Source: Actinotalea lenta (GTDB taxonomy: Bacteria > Actinomycetota > Actinomycetes > Actinomycetales > Cellulomonadaceae). From it: a stretch of DNA of 64,000 bases. The notes beneath the pieces were generated by a model. It searched no databases. It saw only the letters and a program-made list of their open reading frames with translations, and was not told where the DNA came from. Within the stretch, counting starts at the first letter, position 1. Every line of letters starts with the position of its first letter. Of this stretch, positions 46,465-56,771 are shown piece by piece. The stretch spans positions 1,879,834-1,943,833 of the forward strand of contig NZ_JAUQYP010000001.1 of the NCBI RefSeq assembly GCF_030586465.1. The letters are read 5' to 3'. Both the position numbers and the translations under genes were made by a program.

Positions 46465-47934
46465 TCAGATCGCCACGTACGTGGTGTCCAGGTACTCCTC
46501 GATGCCCTGCTCGCCACCCTCGCGGCCCAGGCCGGAGGCCTTGATCCCGCCGAACGGTGCCGACGGGTCCGAGACCAGGCCGCGGTTGAGCCCGAGCATC
46601 CCCGCCTCGACCTGCTCGGCCAGCCGGAACGCGCGACCCACGTCGCGCGTGTAGGCGTAGGCGACGAGCCCGAAGGGCGTGGCGTTCGCGAGCCGTAGCG
46701 CCTCGTCCTCGTCGGCGAACGTGACGATGGGCGCGACCGGGCCGAAGATCTCCTCGGTGGACGCCCGGGCGTCGGCGGGCACCCCGCGCAGGACCGTCGG
46801 GGTGTAGAAGTACCCGGCCAGGTCCGGTCGCGTACCGCCCCGGACCACGCGCGCCCCGCGGTCCACGGCGTCGGCGACCACGGCGTCCACCGAGTCCACC
46901 GCGGACGGCCGGATCAGCGGGCCCACCGTCGTGCCCTCGTGCCAACCGGGCCCGACGACGAGCTCGTCGAAGGCCGCGGCGAGCTTCTCCGCGAACGCCT
47001 CCGCGACCGACGCGTGGACCAGGAACCGGTTGGCGGCCACGCAGGTCTGCCCGGAGTTGCGCATCTTGGCCACCATCGCCCCGGTGACCGCGTCGTCCAG
47101 GTCGGCGTCCTCGAACACCAGGAACGGGGCATTGCCGCCCAGCTCCATCGAGGTGCGCAGCACCTGCCGGGCCGCGCCGCGCAGCAGGCCGCGACCCACC
47201 TCCGTCGAGCCCGTGAAGGACAGCTTGCGCAGCCGGGGGTCCGTCAGCAGCGGCTCCGTGAGCGCCGCCGGCTCCGACGTCGGCACGACGTTGATGACAC
47301 CCGTCGGGAGGTCTCGCTCGGCCAGCACCTCGCGGACGACCTCGGCGAACAGGAGGGTCGTCAACGGCGTGTAGCCGGCCGGCTTGATCACCACGGGGCA
47401 CCCGGCGGCCAGGGCGGGCGCCGCCTTGCGCGTGGCCATCGCGAGCGGGAAGTTCCACGGCGTGATGAGCAGCGCGGGGCCCACCGGCCGGTGCAGCACC
47501 ATCTGGCGGTTCGCGCCCCCGGGCGCCGTGCGGACCGTGCCGGTGATCCGCACGGCCTGCTCGGAGAACCAGCGCACGAACTCCGCGCCGTAGGCGGTCT
47601 CCGCACGGGCCTCGGACAGCGGCTTGCCGCCCTCGGCGGTGATGAGGGCCGCGAACTCCTCCGTCCGAGCCGTGATGCGTTCCCACACCTCGCGAAGCAC
47701 CTCGCTGCGCACCCGCGGCGGGGTGGCGCGCCAGGCCGGCCAGGCGTCGTGCGCGGCGGCCAGTGCAGCGGTGCCGTCCTCGGGCGAGGCATCGGCCACC
47801 TCGGCGATCGGTGCGCCGGACGCCGGGTCCAGGACCTCGAAGGTCCTCCCGGAGCCGGAAGGCCGCCACGTCCCACCGATCAGCAGGTCGGTGCGCAGCG
47901 ACGGTGGGACGGGTGCGAGCTCGACAGGAACCAT
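46465..47934 (-). CDS. gabD: NAD(P)-dependent succinate-semialdehyde dehydrogenase family
   Basis: 489-residue aldehyde dehydrogenase. Motifs: [20 protein letters not shown] (Asn161), FTGSTEVG, catalytic Glu264 in ELGGNAPF, catalytic Cys298 in NSGQTCVA, and [21 protein letters not shown] near the end. The pattern fits succinate-semialdehyde dehydrogenases (GABA breakdown to succinate), though related substrates are possible. No GABA transaminase is nearby. ATG 47934 with AATACT 6 bases upstream. Confidence 0.88.
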   Translation of the reverse strand: MVPVELAPVPPSLRTDLLIGGTWRPSGSGRTFEVLDPASGAPIAEVADASPEDGTAALAAAHDAWPAWRATPPRVRSEVLREVWERITARTEEFAALITAEGGKPLSEARAETAYGAEFVRWFSEQAVRITGTVRTAPGGANRQMVLHRPVGPALLITPWNFPLAMATRKAAPALAAGCPVVIKPAGYTPLTTLLFAEVVREVLAERDLPTGVINVVPTSEPAALTEPLLTDPRLRKLSFTGSTEVGRGLLRGAARQVLRTSMELGGNAPFLVFEDADLDDAVTGAMVAKMRNSGQTCVAANRFLVHASVAEAFAEKLAAAFDELVVGPGWHEGTTVGPLIRPSAVDSVDAVVADAVDRGARVVRGGTRPDLAGYFYTPTVLRGVPADARASTEEIFGPVAPIVTFADEDEALRLANATPFGLVAYAYTRDVGRAFRLAEQVEAGMLGLNRGLVSDPSAPFGGIKASGLGREGGEQGIEEYLDTTYVAI

Positions 47935-47940
47935 CCGGCC

Positions 47941-47946
47941 AGTATT
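47941..47946 (-). promoter_or_regulatory. Putative -10 of gabD (leaderless)
   Basis: On the minus strand AATACT lies 6 bases before the ATG. Confidence 0.3.
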
Positions 47947-47994
47947 CGCCGCGCCGGGGCGTCGCGCGCCCCGGAGAAACGCCGCTGCGCGGCC

Positions 47995-48000
47995 TACGAT
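47995..48000 (+). promoter_or_regulatory. Putative -10 of thyA (leaderless)
   Basis: TACGAT lies 7 bases before the thyA ATG. Confidence 0.45.
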
Positions 48001-48007
48001 CGGGCGC

Positions 48008-48817
48008 ATGGCTGCCGGCCCGATCCCCACGCCCTACGAGGACCTGCTGCGACACGTCATGGAGCACGGGACGCCCAAGACGGATCGAACGGGCACCGGG
48101 ACCCGCTCCGTGTTCGGCCACCAGCTGCGTTTCGACCTGAGCGCCGGGTTCCCGCTGGTCACGACCAAGCGGGTGTTCATGCGTGGCGTCGCCGAGGAGC
48201 TCTTCTGGTTCCTGCGTGGCGAGCGCAATGCGCGCCCGCTGCAGGACAAGGGCGTGCACATCTGGGACGAGTGGGCCGGCGACGACGGCGACCTGGGGCC
48301 GATCTACGGCGTCCAGTGGCGCTCCTGGCCCGCCCCGGACGGGCGCCACGTGGACCAGATCGCCCAGGTGCTGGACACCTTGCGGTCCGACCCGGACTCG
48401 CGCCGGATGATCGTCTCGGCGTGGAACGTCGCGGACATCCCGAGCATGGCGCTTGCCCCGTGCCACGCGTTCTTCCAGTTCTACGTCGCCGAGGGGCGGC
48501 TGTCCTGCCAGCTCTACCAGCGCTCGGCCGACCTCTTCCTGGGTGTGCCGTTCAACATCGCGTCCTACGCCCTGCTCGTCCACATGGTGGCCCAGCAGAC
48601 GGATCTCGAGGTCGGCGAGTTCATCTGGACCGGCGGTGACTGCCACGTGTACGACAACCACGTCGAGCAGGTGCGCGAGCAGCTGTCCCGCGAGCCCTAC
48701 CCGGCTCCCACGGTGCGGTTGCGCAAGGCTCCCGCGATCGACGCGTACACCTGGGAGGACGTCGAGATCGTGGACTACCGCCACCATCCGGCGATCGCAG
48801 CTCCGGTGGCGGTGTGA
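48008..48817 (+). CDS. thyA: Thymidylate synthase ThyA
   Basis: Folate-dependent conversion of dUMP to dTMP, producing dihydrofolate. 269 residues: [19 protein letters not shown], catalytic Cys152 in [27 protein letters not shown]. The next gene, dfrA, recycles the dihydrofolate; their stop and start overlap by 4 bases. Confidence 0.98.
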   Translation: MAAGPIPTPYEDLLRHVMEHGTPKTDRTGTGTRSVFGHQLRFDLSAGFPLVTTKRVFMRGVAEELFWFLRGERNARPLQDKGVHIWDEWAGDDGDLGPIYGVQWRSWPAPDGRHVDQIAQVLDTLRSDPDSRRMIVSAWNVADIPSMALAPCHAFFQFYVAEGRLSCQLYQRSADLFLGVPFNIASYALLVHMVAQQTDLEVGEFIWTGGDCHVYDNHVEQVREQLSREPYPAPTVRLRKAPAIDAYTWEDVEIVDYRHHPAIAAPVAV

Positions 48818-49392
48818 GCCAGGGGATCGGCCTGGTCTGGGCGCAGTCGACGGACCGGGTGATCGGGGTGGACGGCGGCCTGCCGTGGCGGCTCCCGGAG
48901 GACATGGCGCACTTCCGCACCGTCACCGCCGGCGCCGTGGTGGTCATGGGCCGCACGACCTGGTGCTCCCTGCCTGCGCGGTTCCGCCCGCTGCCGGGCC
49001 GGATCAGCGTGGTCCTCAGCCGCACGGGGGGGCTGGAGCTCCCGGGGGCGATCGTGGTGCCCGGAGTGCGCGAGGCCCTCGCGCTCGCCCGTCGCACGGA
49101 CCGGCCGGTGTGGGTGGCCGGCGGCGGCGAGGTCTACGCGGCCTTCGAGCCGCACGCCGAGCGCGCCGAGCTGACCGAGGTGGACGTCACGGTCGGGGAG
49201 GGGACCCCTGCTCCCGTGCTCGGCGACGGCTGGCAGGTCACCGCCGGGGAGCCTGCCGAGGGTTGGGCCACCTCGAGCGCCGGTCTGCGCTACCGGTTCC
49301 GCACGCTGAGCCGTCGGGAGCCGCGTGCGGAGCCCGGCCGGGCGGGGGCCGCCGACCGGACGCCGCCGGGCGCGCCGGCGTCGGGAGAGTAG
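48814..49392 (+). CDS. dfrA: Dihydrofolate reductase
   Basis: NADPH-dependent reduction of dihydrofolate. 192 residues: [29 protein letters not shown] with the acidic folate-binding residue, [23 protein letters not shown]. About 30 residues of Arg/Ala/Pro-rich sequence at the C-terminus exceed the usual 160. GTG start within the thyA stop. Its TAG stop is part of the TAGGTT element before dapA. Confidence 0.96.
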   Translation: MSQGIGLVWAQSTDRVIGVDGGLPWRLPEDMAHFRTVTAGAVVVMGRTTWCSLPARFRPLPGRISVVLSRTGGLELPGAIVVPGVREALALARRTDRPVWVAGGGEVYAAFEPHAERAELTEVDVTVGEGTPAPVLGDGWQVTAGEPAEGWATSSAGLRYRFRTLSRREPRAEPGRAGAADRTPPGAPASGE

Positions 49393-49395
49393 GTT
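49390..49395 (+). promoter_or_regulatory. Putative -10 of dapA overlapping the dfrA stop codon
   Basis: TAGGTT lies 7 bases before the dapA ATG; its TAG is the stop codon of dfrA, the same arrangement as at dapB. Confidence 0.5.
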
Positions 49396-49402
49396 GGCGC
49401 CC

Positions 49403-50314
49403 ATGGTCAGGACGGACACCCCGGGACGCCCGTTCGGCTCCCTGCTCACGGCCATGGTCACGCCGATGTCGCCCGACGGCTCGGTCGACATCGACGCAGG
49501 GGTCGCACTTGCGCGGCACCTGGTCGACCACGGCAGCGACGGGCTGGTCCTGAACGGCACGACAGGTGAGGCGCCCACGACGCACGCACCGGAGAAGGCC
49601 GACCTGGTGTCCGCCGTCGTCGAGGCCGTCGGGGACCGCGCGCACGTGCTGGCCGGTGCGGGCTCGAACGACACCGCGCACGCGGTTCGGATGGCCGAGC
49701 AGGCGGCGGAGGCCGGGGCCCATGGCCTCCTGGTCGTCACCCCGTACTACTCGCGGCCGTCGCAGGCCGGCGTCTACGCGCACACCGCCGCGGTCGCCGA
49801 CGCGACCGACCTGCCTGTGATGCTCTACGACGTCCCGGGTCGCACGGTGGTCCGTTACGCCCCGGCCACCCTGGACCGGCTGGCCGAGCACCCGCGGGTG
49901 GTGGCGGTCAAGGACGCCACCGGAGACACCCAGGCCGCGCTGCGCGCCGCCGCCCGCACCGGCCTGGCCTGGTACTCGGGCGACGACGGCCTGCTGCTGC
50001 CGTTCCTCGCCGTCGGCGCCGTCGGTGTGGTGAGCATGGCTGCCCACCTGGTGGGGGACCAGCTGGCCGCCGTGATCCGCGCCTGGGACGCCGGCGACCA
50101 CGACGCGGCCCGGCGCCGGTTCGTGGACCTGGTGCCCGTGGTCGACCTCATCGCCGGCAGCGGCAACGGTGCGCTGCGCTGCAAGCTGACGCTCCACCTG
50201 CTCGGGCGGCTGCCCAGCGCCGCCATGCGGCTGCCGCAGGTCGAGGCTGACGAGACCGAGATCGCCGAGGTCCGTGACGCGCTGGTCGCGACGGGCCTGC
50301 TCGAAGGAGACTGA
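49403..50314 (+). CDS. dapA: 4-hydroxy-tetrahydrodipicolinate synthase
   Basis: First committed step of lysine/diaminopimelate synthesis: aspartate semialdehyde plus pyruvate. 303-residue TIM barrel: NGTTGEAPTT, Tyr142 in LYDVPGRT and Schiff-base Lys170 in VVAVKDATGD. ATG by hexamer spacing. Stop overlaps the rnj start by one base; the dapA-rnj pair is conserved in actinobacteria (Rv2753c-Rv2752c). Confidence 0.97.
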   Translation: MVRTDTPGRPFGSLLTAMVTPMSPDGSVDIDAGVALARHLVDHGSDGLVLNGTTGEAPTTHAPEKADLVSAVVEAVGDRAHVLAGAGSNDTAHAVRMAEQAAEAGAHGLLVVTPYYSRPSQAGVYAHTAAVADATDLPVMLYDVPGRTVVRYAPATLDRLAEHPRVVAVKDATGDTQAALRAAARTGLAWYSGDDGLLLPFLAVGAVGVVSMAAHLVGDQLAAVIRAWDAGDHDAARRRFVDLVPVVDLIAGSGNGALRCKLTLHLLGRLPSAAMRLPQVEADETEIAEVRDALVATGLLEGD

Positions 50315-51999
50315 TGTCCCACCCGCACCCCGACCTGGGCCTTCCCCCCGCGCTCGAGCGCGGAACGCTGCGCATCGTCCCGCTCGGCGGGCTCGGCGAG
50401 ATCGGCCGCAACATGTCGGTCCTCGAGCTCGACGGCCGGCTGCTCATCATCGACTGCGGCGTGCTCTTCCCCGAGGACCACCAGCCCGGGGTCGACCTGA
50501 TCCTGCCGGACTTCGACTACATCGCCGACCGCCTCGACCAGGTGGAGGCCCTCGTCCTGACGCACGGGCACGAGGACCACATCGGTGCGGTGCCCTACCT
50601 GCTCCGGCTCCGCCCGGACATCCCCGTGATCGGTTCTCAGCTGACCCTCGCCTTCGTGGAGGCGAAGCTCAAGGAGCACCGGATCACTCCGCTCACGCTG
50701 GCGGTGCGGGAGGGGCAGCGCGAGCAGCTCGGACCGTTCGACTGCGAGTTCGTGGCGGTCACCCACTCGATCCCCGACGCACTCGCCGTGTTCGTGCGCA
50801 CCTCGGCGGGCACGGTGCTGCACACCGGCGACTTCAAGATGGACCAGCTCCCGCTGGACGGCCGGATCACGGACCTGCGCGCCTTCGCGCGCCTCGGCGA
50901 GGAGGGGGTCGACCTGTTCATGGTCGACTCCACCAACGCCGAGGTCCCCGGTTTCGTCACGCCGGAGCGGGAGATCGGCCCGGTGCTGGACGGCGTCTTC
51001 GCGGGTGCCGAGCAGCGCATCATCGTCGCCTCGTTCGCCTCGCACGTGCACCGCGTGCAACAGGTGCTGGACGCGGCGCACTCGCACGGCCGCAAGGTGG
51101 CGTTCGTCGGCCGGTCCATGGTCCGCAACATGGGGATCGCCGCCGAGCTCGGGTACCTCGATGTGCCGGACGGGATCCTCGTCGACGCCCGGGAGGTCGA
51201 CGCGTTGCCCCCGCACCGGGTGGTGCTGATGTCCACGGGCTCCCAGGGCGAGCCGATGGCGGCCTTGGCCCGCATGTCCAACGGTGACCACCCGGTCAAG
51301 ATCGGTGCCGGCGACACCGTGGTGCTCGCCTCTTCGCTCATCCCGGGCAACGAGAACGCCGTCTACCGGGTGATCAACGGGCTGATGCGGCTCGGTGCGA
51401 CGGTGGTGCACCAGGGCAGCGCGCGGGTGCACGTCTCCGGGCACGCCGCCGCGGGCGAGCTGACCTACTGCTACAACATCCTGCGGCCACGCAACGTCAT
51501 GCCGGTGCACGGCGAGGTTCGGCACCTGGTGGCCAACGGCGCAGTCGCCCGCCGTACGGGGATCCCGGCCGAGCGGGTCCTGGTCGCCGAGGACGGCGTG
51601 GTGGTGGATCTGCGCGACGGGATCGGCGAGATCGTCGGTGCCGTGCCGTGCGGGTACGTCTACGTCGACGGATCGAGCGTGGGCGAGCTCACCGACGTCG
51701 AGCTCAAGGACCGCCGGATCCTGGGCGAGGAGGGGTTCATCTCCGTCTTCGCGGTGGTCGACTCCGCGACCGGCAAGGTCCTGGCGGGCCCGCAGGTCCA
51801 CGCGCGGGGCGTGGCGGAGGAGGACGCCGTCTTCGACGCGATCCTGCCCGACATCGCCCGGGCCCTGGAGGATGCCGCGGTGGGCGGTGCGTTCGACACG
51901 CAGCAGCTCCAGCAGGTGATGCGCCGGGTGATCGGTCGGTTCGCCTCCAACAAGCTGCGCCGCCGCCCCATGATCATCCCGGTCGTGGTCGAGGCGTAG
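50314..51999 (+). CDS. rnj: Ribonuclease J
   Basis: Metallo-beta-lactamase/beta-CASP ribonuclease with endo- and 5'-3' exonuclease activity in mRNA and rRNA processing. 561 residues: zinc motif [13 protein letters not shown] (HGHEDH 84-89), [33 protein letters not shown], and the beta-CASP elements ([20 protein letters not shown]). ATG with aaggag upstream, coupled to dapA. Confidence 0.97.
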   Translation: MSHPHPDLGLPPALERGTLRIVPLGGLGEIGRNMSVLELDGRLLIIDCGVLFPEDHQPGVDLILPDFDYIADRLDQVEALVLTHGHEDHIGAVPYLLRLRPDIPVIGSQLTLAFVEAKLKEHRITPLTLAVREGQREQLGPFDCEFVAVTHSIPDALAVFVRTSAGTVLHTGDFKMDQLPLDGRITDLRAFARLGEEGVDLFMVDSTNAEVPGFVTPEREIGPVLDGVFAGAEQRIIVASFASHVHRVQQVLDAAHSHGRKVAFVGRSMVRNMGIAAELGYLDVPDGILVDAREVDALPPHRVVLMSTGSQGEPMAALARMSNGDHPVKIGAGDTVVLASSLIPGNENAVYRVINGLMRLGATVVHQGSARVHVSGHAAAGELTYCYNILRPRNVMPVHGEVRHLVANGAVARRTGIPAERVLVAEDGVVVDLRDGIGEIVGAVPCGYVYVDGSSVGELTDVELKDRRILGEEGFISVFAVVDSATGKVLAGPQVHARGVAEEDAVFDAILPDIARALEDAAVGGAFDTQQLQQVMRRVIGRFASNKLRRRPMIIPVVVEA

Positions 52000-52044
52000 G
52001 GGGCCGCGCGGCCACGCCTCCCGGTCCTGCGGGCACCGTCCGGG

Positions 52045-52050
52045 TACGGT
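52045..52050 (+). promoter_or_regulatory. Putative -10 of ftsK (leaderless)
   Basis: TACGGT lies 7 bases before ATG 52058. This favours 52058 over the in-frame GTG at 52049, which would overlap the hexamer. Confidence 0.45.
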
Positions 52051-52057
52051 GAGCAGC

Positions 52058-54592
52058 ATGGCGACCCGTACCTCCGGTCGCGGAAAGTCCGCGTCCCAGG
52101 CCTCCGCCCGCGGTGCCGCGCGGGGTGGGTCGCGCGCGCCCCGACCCGCTCCCAGGCAGCGCTCGTTGCCGGTTCGGATGGTCCGGGGCACGTGGTTGGG
52201 GGCAGCCCACCTGGTCGGCGGCGCCGGGCGCCGGATCGGTCAAGGGGCGCGCGACCTCGACCCTGCGCACCGGCGTGACGGCGCAGCCCTCGGCCTGCTG
52301 GGCCTCGCGGTGGTCGTCGCGGCGCGGGAATGGTGGGGGCTGTCCGGAGGCGCGGGCGTCGTGATCCACGACGTCGTGGCGGGTACGTTCGGCGTGGTCG
52401 GTGTCGCGATCCCGCTCGTGCTGCTCGCGGTCGCGATCCGTCTGATGCGCCACCCGGACCGGGTTCGCACCAACGGACGGCTGGGCATCGGCCTCGGCAC
52501 GCTCCTGCTCGCCACGTGCGGCATGGCGCAGCTCGCGGATGGAGCCCCCACGCTCGACCTCGGCGTCGCCCGGCTGCACAGCGCCGGCGGCGTGCTGGGC
52601 TACCTGCTGGCCGAGCCCCTGGACAGCCTGCTCAGCGCCTGGGTCGCCTGGCCGCTCCTGGCCATCCTGGCGTTCTTCGGGCTCCTGGTCCTGACCGCCA
52701 CCCCGATCCACCAGATCGTCCCTCGGCTGCGCACGGCCCACCGTCGCCTGACCCGCGCGGACCGCGGGGAGGACGAGGAGAACCTGGCCGCCCTGCCGAC
52801 CATGGCCGAGCAGCAGGTCGCGCCGCGGCGGCGCCGTCGCCGCCGCGGCGGCGAGACGACCCCTGGTCCGGACGCGGGTGCGCGCGCCGGTGACGAGGCC
52901 TTCGAGCGCGCTGCGGTCACCGAGCCCGGCCCGGGCGACCCGGACGCCCCGACCGAGGTCGTACCCACGGCGCAGGAGGGCGTGATCACCTCGGAGACGG
53001 AGGTACTGGTCCCGCAGGAGCCCACCGCGCCGCCCACGTCCGGCGTCCCGCGCGGGGAGCAGCCGATGCTCGACGGCGAGGTCGTGTACACGCTGCCCGG
53101 CGACGAGGTGCTGTCCAAGGGCATGCCGCACAAGGTGCGCTCCGCCGCGAACGACCGCGTCGTCGAGGCGCTCACCAGCGTGCTGGAGCAGTTCGAGGTC
53201 GACGCCCAGGTGACGGGCTTCAGCCGTGGCCCGACGGTCACGCGCTACGAGCTCGAGCTGGGACCCGGCGTGAAGGTGGAGCGGGTCACCGCGCTGTCCC
53301 GCAACATCTCCTACGCCGTGGCCAGCGCCGACGTACGCATCCTGTCGCCGATCCCCGGGAAGTCGGCGATCGGCGTGGAGATCCCGAACTCCGACCGCGA
53401 GACGGTCTCGTTGGGCGACGTGCTGCGTTCCTCGGCCGCGCGGCGCAGCGAGCACCCCATGGTGATCGGGGTCGGCAAGGACGTCGAGGGTGGTTACGTG
53501 GTGGCCAACCTCGCCAAGATGCCGCACCTGCTCGTCGCGGGTGCCACGGGCTCCGGCAAGTCGAGCTTCGTGAACTCGATGATCACGTCGCTCCTCATGC
53601 GGGCCACGCCGGACGAGGTGCGGATGGTGCTGGTCGACCCCAAGCGGGTCGAGCTGACCATCTACGAGGGCATCCCACACCTCATCACGCCCATCATCAC
53701 CAACCCCAAGAAGGCCGCCGAGGCCCTCGAGTGGGTGGTGCGCGAGATGGACGCCCGCTACGACGACCTGGCCACGTTCGGGTACAAGCACATCGACGAC
53801 TTCAACGCCGGCGTGCGATCGGGCAAGGTCAAGCCGCTACCGGGCAGCGAGCGCAAGATCGCGCCCTACCCGTACCTGCTGGTCGTGGTGGACGAGCTGG
53901 CCGACCTCATGATGGTCGCCCCGCGCGACGTCGAGGCGTCCGTGCAGCGCATCACGCAGCTCGCCCGCGCGGCGGGCATCCACCTGGTCCTGGCGACCCA
54001 ACGGCCGAGCGTCGACGTGGTGACGGGGCTGATCAAGGCGAACGTCCCGTCCCGCCTCGCGTTCGCGACGTCGTCGCTGACCGACTCGCGGGTCGTGCTC
54101 GACCAGCCCGGCGCGGAGAAGCTCATCGGCCAGGGCGACGCGCTGTTCCTGCCGATGGGCGCCGCCAAGCCGATGCGGGTGCAGGGCGCCTGGGTGTCCG
54201 AGAGCGAGATCCACGCCGTCGTGGAGCACGTCAGGACCCAGCTCAAGCCCACCTACCGGCCCGACGTTCTCGCGCCCGCGGCCAAGAAGCAGGTCGACGA
54301 GGACATCGGTGACGACCTGGACCTGCTGCTGCAGGCCGCCGAGCTCGTCGTGACGACCCAGTTCGGGTCCACGTCGATGCTGCAGCGCAAGCTGCGGGTC
54401 GGGTTCGCCAAGGCCGGTCGGCTGATGGATCTGCTCGAGTCGCGGGAGATCGTCGGCCCGTCGGAGGGCTCCAAGGCGCGCGACGTGCTGGTACAGCCGG
54501 ACGACCTCGCAGGCACCCTCGCGCTGCTGCGTGGGGAGCCGGACGCCGGCCCGGATCCGAGCGACGACGAAGAAGGATGGGAGACGCCCTGA
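52058..54592 (+). CDS. ftsK: DNA translocase FtsK/SpoIIIE
   Basis: Septum-located motor that pumps chromosomal DNA and activates XerCD at dif. 844 residues: basic N-terminus, four membrane helices (about 70-215), Pro/Glu-rich linker, alpha/beta motor with Walker [10 protein letters not shown] (495-503) and [29 protein letters not shown], and a C-terminal gamma winged helix ([20 protein letters not shown]) that reads KOPS-like sequences. Partner of xerC at 10152. Its end overlaps the next gene by 16 bases. Confidence 0.97.
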   Translation: MATRTSGRGKSASQASARGAARGGSRAPRPAPRQRSLPVRMVRGTWLGAAHLVGGAGRRIGQGARDLDPAHRRDGAALGLLGLAVVVAAREWWGLSGGAGVVIHDVVAGTFGVVGVAIPLVLLAVAIRLMRHPDRVRTNGRLGIGLGTLLLATCGMAQLADGAPTLDLGVARLHSAGGVLGYLLAEPLDSLLSAWVAWPLLAILAFFGLLVLTATPIHQIVPRLRTAHRRLTRADRGEDEENLAALPTMAEQQVAPRRRRRRRGGETTPGPDAGARAGDEAFERAAVTEPGPGDPDAPTEVVPTAQEGVITSETEVLVPQEPTAPPTSGVPRGEQPMLDGEVVYTLPGDEVLSKGMPHKVRSAANDRVVEALTSVLEQFEVDAQVTGFSRGPTVTRYELELGPGVKVERVTALSRNISYAVASADVRILSPIPGKSAIGVEIPNSDRETVSLGDVLRSSAARRSEHPMVIGVGKDVEGGYVVANLAKMPHLLVAGATGSGKSSFVNSMITSLLMRATPDEVRMVLVDPKRVELTIYEGIPHLITPIITNPKKAAEALEWVVREMDARYDDLATFGYKHIDDFNAGVRSGKVKPLPGSERKIAPYPYLLVVVDELADLMMVAPRDVEASVQRITQLARAAGIHLVLATQRPSVDVVTGLIKANVPSRLAFATSSLTDSRVVLDQPGAEKLIGQGDALFLPMGAAKPMRVQGAWVSESEIHAVVEHVRTQLKPTYRPDVLAPAAKKQVDEDIGDDLDLLLQAAELVVTTQFGSTSMLQRKLRVGFAKAGRLMDLLESREIVGPSEGSKARDVLVQPDDLAGTLALLRGEPDAGPDPSDDEEGWETP

Positions 54593-56736
54593 CCGGGATC
54601 CTGCCGTGGGCGGCAGCGGCCCTGCTGGGTGGCCTCGCCGCCTGGCTGGCCCGTGCGTGGGGGCGGTCCAGGGTCGAGGCGGCCGTCCACCGCCGTGAGC
54701 TCGGGGTCGCGGTGCGCCGCGCTGCCGGGATCATGGCCGTCGGTCGTGACGGAATCCTGGTGCATGCGCCCGACGGCCGGATCCTGGACATCAACGAGGC
54801 CGCCTGCCAGGTGCTGGACAAGGCGCGCAGCGAGCTGCTCGGCACGCGTGTGGGCGAGCTCCCGGCGTCCTGGATCAACGAGGAGAACCTGCCGGTCGCC
54901 CCGGGCGCGGTCTTCGCGGCGCCGGCGGCCGGTCTGCCCGGTGAGCAGGAGCCCTTCCTGGTGGGCGTCGTCCCGGCCACCGGGGCCGCCGTGCGCTGGG
55001 TCCAGACCAGCACCCGCGCGGTGCCGGGAGCGGAGGGCGGTCACGAGCTGGTGACCACGTTGGCCGACGTCACCGGGCCGCGACAGATCCGCGCCGCGCT
55101 CGCGCGGTCTGAGACGCAGTTCCGGCTCGCCATGGAGAACGCCCCGATCGGCATGGTGCTCACGGACCGTCAATGGCGGCTGGTCGAGGTCAACGCTGCG
55201 TTCGCGCAGATGCTCGGCGTGCCGCCCGAGGCCCTGGTGGGCCGCGACCTGTCCGCCTTGTCCCACCCCGCGGACCGTGCAGCCGAACGCGCCCACGTCC
55301 AGCAGGTGCTCGCGGGCGTCGGGACCCGGTTCACGCTGGACAAGCGCTACCTGCGTGCCGACGGCCAGACGATCTGGGCCGTGCTGGATGCGGTGCTGGT
55401 GCGTTCGCCGTCCGGTGAGCCGGACCAGTTCGTCGCCCAGGTCCGGGACGCGACGGAGGCCAAGCTGCAGTCCGAGATGCTCGCGCACCGGGCCTCGCAC
55501 GACCCGTTGACCGGGTTGGGCAACCGGGCGGCGATGCAGGAGGAGCTCTCGGAGGCCCTCGGCCTGCCGGATGCGGCCGACCGGGTCGCGGTCATCCTGG
55601 TGGACCTCGACGAGTTCAAGGAGATCAACGACCGGTACGGTCACGGGGCGGGTGACGACGTGCTGGTCCACGTGGGCGGCGTGCTCCGCGCGGCGTGCGG
55701 CGGCCGCGGCACGGCATTCCGGCTCGGCGGCGACGAGTTCGTGGTCGTGGTCCGCGACCCGCAGGCCGGCCGCGCGGCGTTCGAGATCGCCACGGCGGTG
55801 CACCGGGCCCTCGCCAACCCGGTGCGTACCCAGCAGCGGCGGTTCCCGGTTCGCGCCAGCCTGGGTGTCGCGGTGGTCGATGACGCTCTGCTCGCCACCG
55901 GGATGTCCGGCGTGCTCGCTGCCGGCGACGCCGCGCTGTACGCGGCCAAGGGCGCGGGACGCAGCCGGACCGAGGTGTACTCCCCGGAGATGGACGTCCC
56001 GGAGGTGTCCCGGCACGGGCTGCACCACGACCTGACCCGCGCGATCGAGCACGGGGAGCTGATCCTGCACTTCCAGCCTGTCGTGGACCTGGCGACCCAG
56101 GCCGTGGTCGGCCACGAGGCGCTGGTGCGCTGGGAGCATCCCGAACGCGGCCTGCTGCTACCGGGATCGTTCCTGGACGCGGCCAGCGAGACCGGACTGG
56201 CGGTGCCGCTGGGCCTGGAGGTGGTGCGCCTCGCGGTCGCGCACCTGGTCCGGACCCGTCCGGCCGGACGGTGGGTCTCGGTGAACGTCGCCGCGGACCA
56301 GCTCGGCGACGGTCAGCTGGTCGCGGCCATCCGCGGGGCGATGGCTCAGTACGACCTGGCCCCGGGCCGGCTGATGGTCGAGCTGACCGAGACGAGTCTC
56401 GACCCCAGTCCCCGGGTGCGTCAGGACCTGGTCGACCTGCACGCCGCCGGGGTGCCGGTGCTCATCGACGCGTTCGGCACGGGGGTTCCCCCGTTGCCGT
56501 ACCTGCGCGACCTCCCGCTGGCCGGGATCAAGCTCGACATGTCCTTCACCGCGGGGATCCCCGAGGACCCTGCTGCCGCCCGGGTGGCACGCGGCCTGGG
56601 CGCGATGGCTGCGGCGATGGACCTGATCAGCGTGGCTGAGGGCGTGGAGACCTCCGAGCAGGCCACCCACCTGAAGGCCGGTGGCTGGCGGTACGGTCAG
56701 GGCTGGCTGTTCGGCGTCGCCCGAGCGACGGACTGA
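54577..56736 (+). CDS. PAS-GGDEF-EAL cyclic-di-GMP protein
   Basis: 719 residues. N-terminal hydrophobic segment (about 8-28), two PAS-like domains (about 45-165 and 175-300), GGDEF domain with intact GGDEF (384-388) but no RxxD inhibitory site in its usual place, and EAL domain (from about 495) with EAL (514-516), [10 protein letters not shown] and VELTETS. The EAL loop-6 motif normally DDFGTGYSSL reads [10 protein letters not shown] (Asp631 kept, second Asp replaced by Ala632), so phosphodiesterase activity may be weak or lost. Likely a diguanylate cyclase or sensor. ATG inside the end of ftsK with gaagaagg upstream. Confidence 0.93.
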   Translation: MGDALTGILPWAAAALLGGLAAWLARAWGRSRVEAAVHRRELGVAVRRAAGIMAVGRDGILVHAPDGRILDINEAACQVLDKARSELLGTRVGELPASWINEENLPVAPGAVFAAPAAGLPGEQEPFLVGVVPATGAAVRWVQTSTRAVPGAEGGHELVTTLADVTGPRQIRAALARSETQFRLAMENAPIGMVLTDRQWRLVEVNAAFAQMLGVPPEALVGRDLSALSHPADRAAERAHVQQVLAGVGTRFTLDKRYLRADGQTIWAVLDAVLVRSPSGEPDQFVAQVRDATEAKLQSEMLAHRASHDPLTGLGNRAAMQEELSEALGLPDAADRVAVILVDLDEFKEINDRYGHGAGDDVLVHVGGVLRAACGGRGTAFRLGGDEFVVVVRDPQAGRAAFEIATAVHRALANPVRTQQRRFPVRASLGVAVVDDALLATGMSGVLAAGDAALYAAKGAGRSRTEVYSPEMDVPEVSRHGLHHDLTRAIEHGELILHFQPVVDLATQAVVGHEALVRWEHPERGLLLPGSFLDAASETGLAVPLGLEVVRLAVAHLVRTRPAGRWVSVNVAADQLGDGQLVAAIRGAMAQYDLAPGRLMVELTETSLDPSPRVRQDLVDLHAAGVPVLIDAFGTGVPPLPYLRDLPLAGIKLDMSFTAGIPEDPAAARVARGLGAMAAAMDLISVAEGVETSEQATHLKAGGWRYGQGWLFGVARATD

Positions 56737-56771
56737 GACGTCCCGCAGCGTGATGCCGGTGCCGCGGGCGG

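Noticed and set aside
52049-52057. GTG start of ftsK three codons upstream
   Set aside because: It overlaps the putative -10 hexamer TACGGT; ATG 52058 has the spacing seen for other genes.
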